From Lycocorax pyrrhopterus obiensis (taxonomy: Eukaryota > Chordata > Aves > Passeriformes > Paradisaeidae): a stretch of 64,000 nucleotides of DNA. Both the position numbers and the translations under genes were made by a program. How positions within the stretch are numbered: the first letter of the stretch is position 1; each line of letters begins with the position of its first letter. The notes under the pieces are model-generated. The model had not been told where the DNA came from. It searched no databases and was given only the letters and a program-made list of their open reading frames with translations. Location of the stretch: NCBI GenBank assembly GCA_014706295.1, contig JACSVZ010000016.1:154218-218217 (forward strand), written 5' to 3'. Positions 1 through 10,639 of the stretch are shown in pieces.

Positions 1-708
1 TTGCCCTTGTGGTTCAGCTGGAGCCTGGACAATTGTAACATCCGTGGGTTCCACTGCTGCGCCATCAGACTCTCCCTCTCTAGTGCAGGGAGAGGGTTTT
101 TCACTAGCTGGGGAGGTGTATTCCCTCAGCACCTGGCGTATCTTCTCCTCCATTACCCCCATCCAATCCGGGTGGTTCATTTCTGAGGTGGGCTGTTGGG
201 CAAGGTCAGGCTGTGGGGCAGGATCTCTACTCTCTGGGGCCCTGTCAGGTTCTGGGGCAGGATCTCTAGTCTCTGGGGTGGGTGTCTGGGTAGTCATCCA
301 AATCAATCTCAACTTATCTTTGAATGCTAAATAGAGTAGGCCTACCAGTATCACTTGGTTAGTATCCAAAGGAAATCTGAACCCTTCGAAAACTGGTGGA
401 GTGGACCCAAAGAACTGGTTGAAGGGTTGGGAGAAAACTTCCCCTGGTGTCATTTCCTCACAGAAGGTACCATTTGTAACATAACCCCAAAAACATGCAC
501 TTAGCGTGTGATAGCCATTTATCCATGTGCCCACATTCCAGAGGAAGTTAAAAAACCATGAATTCCTCACCTTATCAACCCATAGTGCAAACTGGATAAC
601 AGCAACAGTAGCCTTAGTCAGAGGACCCATGTTTAGATAAGGAGCTGCGAAGGGGAGGAATATAGCCACGGCCACATGCCACCCGAACCAGGGTAAGCTA
701 GACCACAT
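1..708 (-). CDS. endogenous retrovirus gag-like reading frame (partial, runs off the window)
   Basis: An uninterrupted minus-strand frame starts at the ATG at 708-706 and stays open to base 1, about 236 codons. It lies just inside a 5' LTR and its primer-binding site, where gag belongs. The first third is rich in Trp, Phe and aliphatic residues. The section from about 305 to 200 is Pro/Glu-rich, with near-tandem copies of an E-[ST]-R-D-P-A-P motif, followed by a charged stretch. I do not recognise a named matrix or capsid domain. Gag is inferred from position, length and openness. An accessory leader protein is possible. The frame is still open, which suggests a fairly young insertion. Confidence 0.5.
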   Translation of the reverse strand, partial: MWSSLPWFGWHVAVAIFLPFAAPYLNMGPLTKATVAVIQFALWVDKVRNSWFFNFLWNVGTWINGYHTLSACFWGYVTNGTFCEEMTPGEVFSQPFNQFFGSTPPVFEGFRFPLDTNQVILVGLLYLAFKDKLRLIWMTTQTPTPETRDPAPEPDRAPESRDPAPQPDLAQQPTSEMNHPDWMGVMEEKIRQVLREYTSPASEKPSPCTREGESDGAAVEPTDVTIVQAPAEPQGQ

Positions 709-802
709 AGTGCTACCTAACAAGGTTTCTATATTCAGCACAGAATTAAGTGACCCAGGAACTGTTATTCCTTTTTCACCCCTTTTCTCTTGATGCCCTC
801 AG

Positions 803-821
803 GCCCCACCGTTGGGCACCA
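803..821 (-). promoter_or_regulatory. retroviral primer-binding site
   Basis: On the minus strand, five bases inside the LTR end, lies TGGTGCCCAACGGTGGGGC. It starts with the TGG that pairs with the CCA end of a tRNA. It resembles the tRNA-Lys class of primer sites, with a substitution and one extra base. The match to tRNA-Lys is from memory and is inference. Confidence 0.5.
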
Positions 822-826
822 AGATC

Positions 827-1691
827 TGTCCTGGTTTGAAAGACAGGTGTCTGTCAAGGAAGGCAGAAGCCTCCCCTGAAATGGAAAACGCACCCCCTTC
901 CCTCCGAATTATTATAATTTTGAAATTAAGGGGCTTTCAGGCAAAGATATGAGGGGTAGGAATAACAGTTCTTTACTAATATATATATATAGATATATAT
1001 ATAACAAGGCAAACAAAACAACAATAACTATGGCAGTAACAGCAAACACAACCACAAAACCCAGTGCCAGCCCCTCTCGGCTGTAGGTCACCCCTCCCCC
1101 CCTTTGGTGCAGTTCCAGTCACAGCTGGCAGGGGCGGCTCGGGGTCCCGGGAAGGGATGGACGAAAAGCTTCAACAAACCCTCTGGGCAGCTGGTCCCGG
1201 TGTCCGGCCGGACCCTCGGGAGCAGCAGGCTGGAGCAGCAGAGACGAGCACAGATCCCGGGTGGCAGACGAGATGTAGCAAACTGCGGGGCTGAGTGGGA
1301 GCGCCGGGAGGTCTCAGCTGGCGAGGGTGTGCGGGCTACAGTATAGCGAAGGGGTCCAAGAGGCAGCAGGAGCAAAGCAGCTGCGGCCCGGCTCACAGCA
1401 GGGCAGGGAAAGGTGGGTTTGGGAATCCGGGTTTCTCAGGTGGAAGGAAAAAAACCGCCGAAAAGAAGAAACCTCCAGCTCTGACCCACACCTTCCTCAC
1501 TCTGCGGGCACCAGCAAACCCCGCTCCCCCACCCCCCAGGTGAAAAACAAGTAGCTAGTTGTATCCCTGCCCTCTGTGGCTGGCCCTTTTGTTCTTCTTA
1601 AGCACCCAGTGATTCATCCCCTTGGAAACACATATGGGGAAAATTCTTTAAGAGAAAAAGAAGAACAGGAGAACTCCTCAAACCCCCAACA
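827..1691 (-). mobile_element. 5' LTR of the endogenous retrovirus
   Basis: The LTR is 865 bp and reads TG...CA on the minus strand (ends TGTTGG and GGACA). The same family occurs as a solo LTR at 45793-46904. The two share a start (TGTC-TTG/CTGG...GAAAGACAGG), an AT dinucleotide run near the middle, a GC-rich block and the terminal ACTCCTMAAACCCC. The gag-like frame and primer site to the left make this the 5' LTR of a minus-strand provirus whose body continues beyond base 1. The short ORFs across the LTR are not genes. Confidence 0.75.
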
Positions 1692-2504
1692 GCCAGGAAA
1701 CTCAAGCTGAGCTAGACACCGACTAGAGGAGATCAGCACCAGGGAGTGTCCAGGCTTGGAGCAGGACCCTGGACAGATCAGGACTGAGCTGCAGGCACAG
1801 ACTGCACAGACCTATGGTGCGCAGGTGGTAGAGATGGATCTGTGTGTCTAGTACCAATCTCCAGTCCTGAGCACCCAGAGAGGAAGAAAAGGATCAGACT
1901 GTCTCCCTTGTTTGTGTGAGAGCTGGTGGTGCTTTAGGGGACCTAAACCTGTTAATTGTATCACTCCCCACCCACTTTCATACATGTGCCAGTGTAGGTG
2001 CATTTGTGAGTGCATACCTGTGGTGGGATAAGCACAGCCAACCGCCCACCCAGTTGCTCACTACTGCTTCACCTTCAGTGAATGAGGAGCATAAAAAATA
2101 AGATGAGAATTCTTCCAGGACAAAATAAACATTGGGACATGGCCTCACAAAAACTGTTGTTGACAAAGCAGACTCGACTTGGGGAAATTCATGTTTGGTC
2201 AATTGAAAAAGGTTCACATAGAGAGTCAAAAAAAAAAAAGCCAAAAAACCATTAAACACAACCATTCCTTGCTCTTATCCAGGATCAGCTTGTCTACTTC
2301 ACTCCACATTCTTGTATCTACCCAAGCAGCACGGGGTTATGAATTTTCACTCTGCTCTTCCTGACACTTCTTTTCCTCCTCTCTCTCTCTGGCATTGTCT
2401 ACACTCTCTGCATTCTGTTTTCATGGACGCCACAAACTGCTGATAGCTCAGCAGTCTGATACAGAGATGGAATAATCTGTGTGCAGCACAGGGCAGCACC
2501 TTAC
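1692..2504. other. no gene seen
   Basis: Mixed-composition flank to the right of the retroviral LTR. It contains an A-run at about 2228-2240. I see no coding pattern, tRNA or recognisable repeat end. Confidence 0.5.
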
Positions 2505-2982
2505 CTCTTCCAACAGAGACCACAATGCAGCATCCCTGTGTCTCCTCCACTCCCAGCACCCAGCCACCTCTAGCCACTACAGTGTCCCTTGGGAATATCG
2601 CCTTGGCCCTGATCCTGGATCACCCTACAAATGGTCACGGCAGCAAACAGACGAGGACGGAGAAAGCTCCCAGGTCTTTGAGTTGAGCACGCTGGTCTTT
2701 CCCACACGCGGAGCAGCCTGAGCCTCCTCTGCCCCTGCATGGGCCTGGAGGTGCCCTCCTGTGCCTGGGAAGTTGCGGATTGAGCTGCCTGCAGGGAAGG
2801 GAGGAAGACCTGTGTGCCCGTAATACGCAGGGCCTCGTGGGGGGAGCCGTGCCTGCTGCTGCACAGCTGCCCATAGGCCATGCTGAGGGGCCCTTTGGGA
2901 GTGTTGGGGCCCGAGAAAGCCAAAGAGAAAGTGCCACCAAAGCCTAGGGAAAAACAGAAACTCCCACACAACATCTTTTCAA

Positions 2983-3520
2983 TGTTAGAGAATCAGGCAT
3001 TACTTTATTCTGGCCAGGATTTGCAATAGAAATTACTCCATCCACACATGCCTGGTTTGTGCAGTGGAAATTTTTCCGTCACACACGGTTCTTTACCAGA
3101 TTTTTCACATATTTTTACGTGAAAACCCCAAAGAAATTCGTCTTCATTGGACCTAAATTACACAATCCTTAGTATTCGATCTCCTATTGGTTATTGATCC
3201 CTTTTCCCTTGATGCTGATTTGGTTCTCTGATCAATCTTTTCCCAGACCACGTGTCTCCAGCCCCACTAGGCGGTAATGTTAATGTCCATTTATCTCCTC
3301 TGTGTCTTCTGGCCACTCACAACCTGTAAATGCATGTTTCACTCTCATAATCCGGGAATCTTCTTTTTGTTGATTGACGCCTACCAGGCCCCACCCAGCA
3401 AAACTCAAACCCTGGATAAACAGAGTCTTTTGAAGAAAAGCTTCGATTCCCCTCCTCCTGGGCAAAGGTGAACAAACCCCTGACTAAAGTTAGTTAAAAA
3501 AAATTATAAAAGTTGTATCA
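2983..3520 (-). mobile_element. solo LTR (538 bp) with near-perfect target duplication
   Basis: TG...CA ends. The flanks are tttcaa (2977-2982) and tttcta (3521-3526), 5 of 6 matching, consistent with a target duplication. Read on the minus strand it ends AATAAAGTAATG...CTCTAACA, a polyadenylation signal close to the 3' end, and it has inverted CCAAT boxes in U3. No internal retroviral sequence remains. It lies inside the duplicated block beside the initiator tRNA and is missing from the other copy. Confidence 0.7.
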
Positions 3521-3633
3521 TTTCTAACAAAAGCAGGTAGTGGGGGCAGAGGGAAGAGGAGGGCTATGGCCAGGGTTGCCCAAAGAGCTAGAGCCAAGCA
3601 GGGTAAAAGTTGTTGGGTGAGGCAGCGTGAGTG

Positions 3634-3638
3634 AAAAA
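3634..3638 (-). terminator. Pol III terminator of tRNA-iMet
   Basis: A run of five T on the minus strand, six bases past the 3' end of the initiator tRNA. Confidence 0.75.
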
Positions 3639-3644
3639 GTGCCC

Positions 3645-3716
3645 TAGCAGAGGATGGTTTCGATCCATCGACCTCTGGGTTATGGGCCCAGCATGCTCCC
3701 GCTGCGCCACTCTGCT
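3645..3716 (-). tRNA. initiator tRNA-Met (CAT)
   Basis: A 72-nt intronless gene for the tRNA that starts translation on cytosolic ribosomes. The minus strand begins AGCAGAGTGGCGCAGCGG. It has the CAT anticodon in CCCATAACCC with three G-C pairs below the loop, and the initiator-specific T-loop GGATCGAAACC in place of the elongator TTCGA. Compared with the highly conserved vertebrate sequence I see two changes, both in the D-arm (GGGAGCATGC for GGAAGCGTGC). A Pol III T-run follows. A decayed copy lies at 17052-17123. The gene looks intact; expression cannot be judged. Confidence 0.93.
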
Positions 3717-4677
3717 CCTCCAGGGCCTTGGCCACCACTGCCCCCAGCCGAGCCTGAGCCTGCCCGGGCACTGCTGGCTCTCGCACCCTTCCCTCCTCTC
3801 TGCTTGGCCTCCCCCGCCCCACAAAACGGACTCCCCGACAAATTCATCTCCCTTGGGCACGCGCTCCACAGCTCCAGGGCCTGGCCTTGCCCTTCTCCCA
3901 CACCTCCCGCACGCAGCCCTGCACGGCCACTTGCCCTTTGACCACCCACGCTGGCGCTGCACGTGCTCAAGGCACCCCCGGAGGCAGGCTGCAGCCTTGG
4001 GCCTTGCTAGGGACGGGGGCACCTGAAATCCAGCGACATCCTGGCGGCTGCAGCCCTGCCCAGAAATCCAGCTCTGCTCCCAGCACGCTGCGGGACTGCA
4101 CCTGCCCGACAGTTCGGTTCTTTGCTGGCCAAGGAGGGACGCAGGCTCCCTTTGCCTGGAATTACCAACGGAAGGAATTCTCCTCTTTTAGCTGTGCAAA
4201 TTCTGGTGCCTCAGCTCAATGCTGCTCACGGTTACCGTGAAGGAAAAGCTCTGAGTTCTAGGCACTTTGTGCTAAGCAGGTTGTCAAGCTGCAGGTCCTT
4301 GCCTTTCACGCTCGGTGCTAATGCAAGGTGACGAAATGCTCAGCTCCAGGTGCTGGTGCCATCTGCATTTCCCCTTTCCTTCTTCATTGATGCCGACAAC
4401 ATCTCTGAGCTTCTTTTCCCTTGCAGGGCTTCCCCCCCACCAAGTGGCTTGGCTGCAGGGCGCAGACCTTGCAGCAGCAATGGGCTTTTGTCCCCCTGCC
4501 CTTAGGTGTGCGCCTCGGGCTGGCTTTCCCTTGCCCCGAAGAAGGCCCTTCAGAAGCCAGGCAAGGCCGCCAGCAGCTCCTCCCTTGCGGCTGCTCTGTG
4601 GGAGCAGCCGGGGCTGCAGGTGCAGGAGCCCTCTGGGGCTGTGTCGCAGCTGCAGCGTGGTCAGCTGCCCGCAGCCC

Positions 4678-4681
4678 AAAA
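4678..4681 (-). terminator. Pol III terminator of tRNA-Ser
   Basis: Four T on the minus strand after the tRNA-Ser 3' end, preceded by a small GC hairpin (GGGGCGTGCGCCCC). Confidence 0.6.
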
Positions 4682-4694
4682 GGGGCGTGCGCCC

Positions 4695-4776
4695 CGTAGT
4701 TGGCAGGATTCGAACCTGCGCGGGGAAACCCCAATGGATTTCTAGTCCATCGCCTTCACCACTCGGCCACAACTAC
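4695..4776 (-). tRNA. tRNA-Ser (AGA)
   Basis: An 82-nt gene on the minus strand. It starts GTAGTTGTGGCCGAG and ends CCAACTAC plus discriminator G. The anticodon loop GACTAGAAATC gives AGA, decoding UCU. The long variable arm (GGGGTTTCCCC) and the B-box GGTTCGAATCC are intact, and the seven-base acceptor stem pairs fully. The sequence is close to vertebrate tRNA-Ser-AGA. It is about 1 kb from the initiator tRNA on the same strand. Confidence 0.93.
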
Positions 4777-4933
4777 CTGCCCCAGCCCTCCCTGCCCTGC
4801 ACATCACATACCCCGCGCCACGACACCGATGCCCAGGCACTTCAGGCCAAGGCTCCTCTTACGAACGAGTGTTTGAGATTGCTTAAAAAAATCACTGGCA
4901 AGGGTATCAGCAAAAGCCAGATTCCATATTAAA

Positions 4934-6000
4934 TGAAAGCACAACAAAGTTTGTTGGCAAGAGTCACTCTTCTACTTACAGGACAGTTAAGGCACAACGA
5001 GGAAAAACAAGCAACAACAAAACCAAACAAAATCCAAGCAAGCAAAACAGAAATGAACCAAGAACTATCTAGGGGAGTGTGTGTGTTTGCGTGTGTGTCT
5101 GCGCGTGTGTGTGTGTCTGTGTGTGTGTGTGCGTGTGACAAAAAGGCAGCGAGGGCAAGGATATAAAGGAACGCGGCCTAAAAGCTTAACAGCACTCAAA
5201 CGTAACAGTATTTTAACTTAACCTATACCTTAGACCTAATTACTATCTTAACCTTAAAATTTAACAGAGGAATAACACTTTAATAGCATTTAACCTAACA
5301 AATAATTTCGAAGTTATACTTAGCAACTTAGCAGAAGAACAACACTTAGCAGCATTTAGGTAAGTTTGTAACTGTAACTTGACCTTACTTACAGGCCTAA
5401 CTTACTTAGATATCCAAGGTACTTAAACATCTAAGAAAGCAGTATTTCTCCCAGATTTGCTATAGCATATGCACACGTGCACGCACACAGACATAAAGAG
5501 TCAGTGCCAGCAAGGCACCTGTGAAAAATTCCCCTCAGAGGTCAGTGAAATACTCACTTTGGATGCCTTTGCATCTCCCGACGGGCGAAGGGTCGGGCCT
5601 CAAGGAGTGAGGGTGTCAGCCCAGGACTCGTTGTTCGGCAGTCCTCCAAGTACTGCAAACCTGAGAGTTTGCTGGCTCCGAGAGGCATCTCACTCCGAGG
5701 GAGATTGCTGGTCGCAGCCTGCTGCGGTCCAGGAGAGCTCAAATGGTCTCATTTTGGACCGCTGTTTATAGGGTCGCAAGAGAGTGGGCTTTAGCCATAA
5801 CAATGTTTCATCCTGGCCACAGTTTGCGTTGGCACTTTCTTTGAAAGTGTGAGAACGGGAATGTTATGGCGTTCAGACAACAAAAGTATTTTCCAAGACT
5901 GGTCGTAAGGAAAACAGGAGCTCATCAGACAGCAGCTCTTGGGAAGAGACAGTGTTTCTGATAAGCTCGGGAAGAGCTGAGTCCAGGTGCTGTTTTCAAG
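4934..6000 (-). mobile_element. LTR-like element, minus strand (right limit uncertain)
   Basis: Read on the minus strand there is a TATA-like CCTATAAACAG (about 5764-5774), then a block containing CTCTCCTGGACCGCAGC, a sequence GTGAGTATTTCACTGACC (about 5540), a GT/TTAACCT-rich tail, and a CA end at 4934. The central block has a relative in the opposite direction at about 6650-6910. Together these suggest an LTR plus leader of an avian retrovirus. The U3 end and target duplication could not be set, so the boundary at 6000 is approximate. Confidence 0.4.
5075..5138 (+). repeat. GT-rich microsatellite
   Basis: An imperfect (GT)n run interrupted by C and A. The short ORFs across it are artefacts of the repeat. 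Confidence 0.9.
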
Positions 6001-6599
6001 GCGGAGGCCTAATGAGCATTTCTCAGATCTCAGTGCGGCCTGAAAAAGGAAGGGGGAGGAATGCACCACCACAGCTCCACTCCACCTTTGTAGCTGGGAC
6101 TCTCGCAGAGCCAGACGGGCCCCTGAGGCCACATTCCAGAGGCCCGAGAGGCACAACCCCAGGGGCTCCGGCTGCAGCTCCCTGAGCCTTGGCCTCAGCC
6201 AGGCACCTGGGAGACCCTGCCCTGTGGCTGTGGTCATTCATCCTCTCCTGTGCTCCTCCCCCTGACAAGCCTTGACTGAACCAGCTGCAAGAGGAAGCAT
6301 CCCCTTAACCAAACCAGCCGGGCAGTGAAAGGCCCCTCACCACACCAGGTGCTGTTGCATGATACAGCTGGGAACAGCCGTGACCGTAACAGCAGCATCA
6401 GCTTCCCGTGAGCAAGCAGCATGAGGCACGGTGGGGAACAAAAGATAATCAGTCGTCCCCCGACAGCCTTGGAACCTTCTCGCGATGAATTGTAGCCCAA
6501 GTGGAAGACCACCATTGTCGCTTCAGTTTCGGAAACAATTTCCAAATGTCTTGGGAGTTGTTTCCAGTGGTTACCACCATGGATTATGTCAGAGATGGA

Positions 6600-7160
6600 A
6601 CCTTACTGATGACTAAGGCAAATCATCTCGTGAGCCTGTAAACAGCTCTGTCTTGGGTCAGGCTCTTGGAGGCCTCCTGGACCACCGCGGGCTGTGCCAG
6701 CACCTCCCTCTGGGTGGAATATCTCTCACAGCCTGAGAACCATAAAGCTGGGGTACTCGAAAGACCACCACTGATGACGAGGCCTGGTTTGATCCACACA
6801 CACATCCACGCACACTCCTCGAAGTCCAACCCACGCTTGGTTGAGAAACACAAAGGGATTTGATGTGAGCGTTTCACTGAGCCCGAGGGGCATTTTCGAT
6901 AGGTACGTTTACACACCTGAATACAGATGTGCTCTTCTCTGTGCCTCTGTGTGTGTGTGAATTGATAATGGTATGAATGTTGTCGCTGTGAATTTGTAAT
7001 TAAGTCCTCGCTATGACTGTGGATTGAGTGCTGCTAAACCCTTTTGCACCCTTCTAATTTTGTATCCATATCCTTTGCATACCGTACCCTTCTAAATGCA
7101 CAGTCTCCCTATAAAACATTAAACATTGATTACAATTCAATATTCTATTTATGCTTCATC
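6600..7160 (+). mobile_element. LTR-like element, plus strand, related to 4934-6000
   Basis: The blocks CCTCCTGGACCACCGC and GTGAGCGTTTCACTGAGCCCGAGGGG (about 6675 and 6868) align by eye with the minus-strand element at 5540-5730. The tail is AT-rich, with an ATTAAA-containing stretch near 7110. The two elements point away from each other. The ends are not defined. I see no gene in the rest of the stretch up to 7545. Confidence 0.35.
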
Positions 7161-7617
7161 CATTTAGTAAGTAACAGAGTGAACTTTGCCATCAAACTCT
7201 GTTGAAGCCACACTGCCTATGTCCAGCCATGAAAAGAAGTGCTTTTCTCCTTTCCAGCCCACAATCCTGTACTCATCCCGTTGAGAAAATTCCAAGATCA
7301 CCAACAGAAGAGAGAAGATTGATTTTCCAACGCTTTTGTGAAGAAGCTTTGACAGGACTGAAAAGTTACTCAAAATATCTTTACTAACTCTCACAAAGAA
7401 CAAATTGGCACCAAGCCCTGCAGGACCGTGACCTCCAGGTTACAGACGCAAGCTCAGTGACTGAGGCTTTGGTGCTCTGGTGTAATTTCTGGGAGTTCTT
7501 TGTGCAGCTGCAGGTAAGCTCAGGACAGCAGCCAGTGCTCACCCTGGCAGAGCAGGTGGTAGGTGAGGGAGGAGGAGAACAAACGACCACAACTCTCCAG
7601 CGATGCTGCACAAAGGC

Positions 7618-7623
7618 TTTAAT
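7618..7623 (-). promoter_or_regulatory. polyadenylation signal ATTAAA, keratin copy 1
   Basis: ATTAAA on the minus strand, about 115 bp past the keratin stop codon; mirror of 14427-14432. Confidence 0.75.
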
Positions 7624-7737
7624 GAGAAGGAGCAAAAGCAGCGGCACAGAACAGAGACCAAGGGACACGTGTGCGGGGGCCAGGCAGGGAAAGAGATCGG
7701 CCCATTTGCCAAGGACAGAGGGGATGACCCGCCGGCT

Positions 7738-8055
7738 TCAGCAGATCTGGCCGCAGCGGGGGAAAGGCAGACACAGGCCTGACCCCCCCAGCCCAAGGGA
7801 GCCCCCAGAAGAGATGGGAACCCCCGCGGTGCTGAGGGAGCTGCCCACAGCAGCTGACAGAGAGGATCCCACGGCTGTGCTCTGAGGGAAAGAGGTGAGG
7901 ATGGGGCCCGGCATGGTCACCACCACCGGCGAAGGCTCGATGTACACCGTGGAGTCAGCGCAGCGGGCGACACAGGGCTCACTGCAGCTGCTTGCAAGGG
8001 GGGTTGGGCCACAGGGGCCGCAGGGCCGTGGGGGACAGGGTCTGCAGCAAGACAT
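7738..8055 (-). CDS. feather-type beta-keratin (corneous beta-protein), copy 1
   Basis: A 105-residue structural protein of feather and skin appendages. It has a Cys/Pro-rich N-terminus (Cys 3, 4, 7, 12, 15, 24, 28, 32), the typical CGPTPLA and EPCV motifs, and a central beta-sheet core at about residues 33-66 ([24 protein letters not shown]). A GVPISSGG segment, a Gly/Leu tail and a Cys-ending C-terminus follow. Usual feather keratins are about 97-100 aa, so the N-terminus is slightly extended. I chose the ATG at 8055-8053, 20 bases into exon 2, because it gives the family N-terminus. The in-frame ATG further upstream reads through the intron and is not used. The gene is the mirror of the copy at 13995-14312, and the two proteins are identical. 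Exon 1 (5' UTR) ends at 8590, and the intron is 8589-8077. Confidence 0.93.
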   Translation of the reverse strand: MSCCRPCPPRPCGPCGPTPLASSCSEPCVARCADSTVYIEPSPVVVTMPGPILTSFPQSTAVGSSLSAAVGSSLSTAGVPISSGGSLGLGGSGLCLPFPRCGQIC

Positions 8056-8589
8056 CTCTCGGCGCAGGAGGCAAAGCTGCAACACAGAGCAGGGAGCACC
8101 AAGCAGCCTCAGGATCAGTCTGTCCCTCTGTCCCTCAGCTCTCTCCAGGGACACATTTGGTCTTCAAAACACGCGCTCTGCCTACAGCTCCCACGACCCT
8201 CCTCGTGCCCTGCGAGTGGCACGGCACAGGAAGGCCGCCCCACTTCAGGAATAGGACCCAGCACAGTGGCTTTAAGGCCCCTGTGGAAAGACGGGTCACA
8301 GCCCATCTCCAGAACAGACATGGCTGTGTTAGAGGTGTCCGGGGATGCACTGGCACATTTTGCTACACCACGGCAGGTGCGAATTCTGCTGGGCACGTCC
8401 CCCTGTGGCTGAGCCCCATTGAACAAAGCCCCCTCTTCCCAGCTGTCCCCAGCCACCACCATGGAAAGGCTGACGGCCCTTCAACAGTTCTGTGTCAGGG
8501 CCAGGCTGAGGCAGCCCAAGGATCAGCCTGGGCAGCCTCCATGACAGCAGTTCAGCCCACAGGGAGAGATGGGGCGGACTCAGGCTTAC

Positions 8590-8630
8590 CTCGTTCCTCG
8601 AGGAAAGGCAGGCCAGAGAGGAGCAGGATG
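8590..8630 (-). other. 5' UTR exon 1 of keratin copy 1 (start approximate)
   Basis: A non-coding first exon followed by a GTAAGCC donor at 8589. The acceptor TTGCAG ends at 8077. A 5' UTR intron is the standard design of avian beta-keratin genes. The transcription start is inferred at about 30 bp from the TATA box. Confidence 0.7.
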
Positions 8631-8650
8631 CAGAGCCTGGAGCAGCGCAG

Positions 8651-8658
8651 CCTTTTAT
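8651..8658 (-). promoter_or_regulatory. TATA box of keratin copy 1
   Basis: ATAAAAGG on the minus strand, within GGCATAAAAGGCTGCG, about 60 bp before the exon 1 donor; mirror of 13392-13399. Confidence 0.8.
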
Positions 8659-8775
8659 GCCGTGTCCCAGAGCCCTGTGGGGCCACAAACATTCCTTGTT
8701 CGCGAAACATCCAAACTCCTGGGAGTGGCCACTTGCGAGGCCTCGTTGCTGATGAAGTCCCTGCCTCTTTCATCT

Positions 8776-10020
8776 CACACATTTTTCTCCAGTTTCACAC
8801 CAGCCAACAGAGAAATGATTCATCTGTGTCCCAGCTTCCTAAGGCCACTTGACTTGGAGGTCCCAGGCCGGTGCGTAAGGTGAGTTTAAATGAATTTGTG
8901 TAGCGTCTATGGCTTCCGTCACTTGTTCTTCTTGACTGTTATTTTGGCTCCAGTTACAGTTAAATTCAGCCATGAGAGACGCCTCAGGTCAGCTCTCAGG
9001 AGCTTTCAGTGCAGGCACTCAGGCCAATCCTGAGAGTCATTTCTTCCACGGGTCATCACAGATGTACGGAATTCTGTGGGTCAGTTGAGGCAGAAAGTCA
9101 GCACTGCACAATCCCGTAGTCGGGAAGAGACCCAACTCTGCAGGGAGGTGGCAAAGCTCAGTGGCAAGCAAAGTCCATGTTCAGCTGGAAGGATACCCCC
9201 TGCAGGCCTGAGCGACAGCCATGGGGAATTGCTTACGGTCCACAGGCTGTACCACGGCCTGGTTTTGTGATCAAAGAGATGCCGCGTCCTTCCCTTAAAA
9301 AGACCCACAGCCACATTGACCTGTTTTGCTCAGCGTGTTCATCCCAGAGGCCAGAGACCTGGATGGTGGCTTTGGGGAAAAGGCTAAGGGCAGGGAGCCC
9401 AAAGCTCAGGGCTCTCTTTTCTGGGTCAGGAGTGGGTATTTCCCATTCCATGCATTTTACATTTCAAAGGGACACTGGATCAGTCTCCCAGAGCACGTGG
9501 GTGTCCTTGTGATGTGGAGGAGTTGGGAAAATCCCTGAGCTCCAGGCAAACCTGAGTCACCCAGTGTGGACTTCAGTGGACTGGGTGCCGCAGACTCAGG
9601 CGTTCGAGGGTTAACAGAGCTCATATCCTTAATGTTCTGCTGCCATGAAGGGCATTTCCCCACCTTTTATCCCCATTCCTGGATCACCTGGCGCTTCTCT
9701 GCAGTGTCCTGCGTTTGCTGTCTCCCAAGGCATGGAGACGTGCCTTTTGGTGGCTGCTCAAGGGCCGTAGTGACTCAGAGTACCCCAGACCCACCCCAGC
9801 AGGTCTGGATGGAGCTCTAGAGGTCTTGTGCTCCTATCAACTGCTCTGGGCAGATCAAACTGTCCCGGTGCCTCAGCAGGCTCTGGGCCTTTGTCCTGCT
9901 GACTTCTAAGCACTGACACAGCTCAAGAAAGAGGTCACTGTCCCTTGTGCAGCTCTCCCAGGCCTGTCCCTTGTCTTCCCCCAGGGAGCCCTGGGATTTC
10001 CTTTCTTGCAACTTGTGATT
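8776..10020 (+). repeat. diverged inner arm 1 of the inverted duplication
   Basis: This continues the keratin arm and pairs in inverse orientation with about 10640-12045, at an estimated 75-85% identity with indels. Aligned landmarks are ATTCATCTGTGTCCCAG (8818 with the rc at about 12030), GGCAAAGCTCAGTGGCAA (about 9155 with 11690), GACTGATCC-type text near 9480 with 11155, and GGTGGCTGCTCAAGGGCC (9749 with 10870). The ORFs at 9076-9270 (+) and 11571-11774 (-) are this alignment in translation. No intact gene is seen. Confidence 0.75.
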
Positions 10021-10639
10021 GCTGCCTCTTGCCCTTTGGCAGTGCACCTCTCAGTAGAGTTTGGCTTCATTCTCTCCAGAACCTCCAGGAGGTGGTGGAG
10101 ACAGCAGCTCCACGCCCCCCTCCACACCTTGCTCATCTCCACCAGGTTGCACAAGCACAGTGCCCTCGGCCTCCTCCCATACGTCAGGTGCTGCAGCCCT
10201 TATGTTCTGCCTGGTCCTCTGCCAGTGCCTCTCTTCATAAGAGATCACCACCAGCACCTCCCTTGTCCCTGGGGACACCAAATGGGGACACCAAGCCAGA
10301 TGTGGCCTCTGCAGTGCCAAGGAAAGGGCACCATCCACAGGGTGATCAGATCCCAGGCTTATGGGGTGGGATCTGGAGATGGGCAGTAAGGAACTCTCAG
10401 GATTAGGGGTGAAAGCTCTCTTGGGACAGACTTTCTCTCTGCTTTCCAGCCCTTCTGCCCCAAAGGGGTTCCTTGTCACTGGCCTGAGAGTGCAATGCAG
10501 AGCAGGTGGCATTCCCTGCACATACCCAGCCCTGTGCTCTCCAGAATGCCATGTGGCATGTGCTCACCAGTGCAGGCAGCCTCACTGTCATCTCCTGGTG
10601 GTCCTCCCCCTCGAGGACCTGGGGGGCTCAGCTCTAGGA

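Larger units (their letters stand above)
2505..3810 (+). repeat. segmental duplication, copy 1 (partner 16587-17215)
   Basis: Bases 2541-2883 match 16621-16964 in the same orientation with only a few differences. Homology resumes at about 3566 and 16975 and runs through the initiator-tRNA gene to about 3810 and 17215, with lower identity. This copy carries a solo LTR (2983-3520) plus flanking sequence that the partner lacks. Confidence 0.8.
7546..8775 (-). repeat. homogenised outer arm 1 of keratin inverted repeat
   Basis: Every base x in 7551-8775 has its complement at 22050-x in 13275-14499, except 8713 (A here) against 13337 (C, read as G on the minus strand). A further five bases match beyond one mismatch at 7550/14500. 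Arm length is 1,230 bp. The arm contains a whole keratin gene with promoter, 5' UTR exon, intron, CDS and polyadenylation signal. The separation between arms is 4,499 bp. Confidence 0.95.

Noticed and set aside
4315..4932. 205-codon frame
   Set aside because: It runs through tRNA-Ser on the opposite strand and has no protein features.
7992..8852. 286- and 287-codon frames antisense to the keratin genes (also 13195-14058)
   Set aside because: They are shadows of the keratin CDS, intron and promoter on the opposite strand. They are conserved only because the arms are near-identical.
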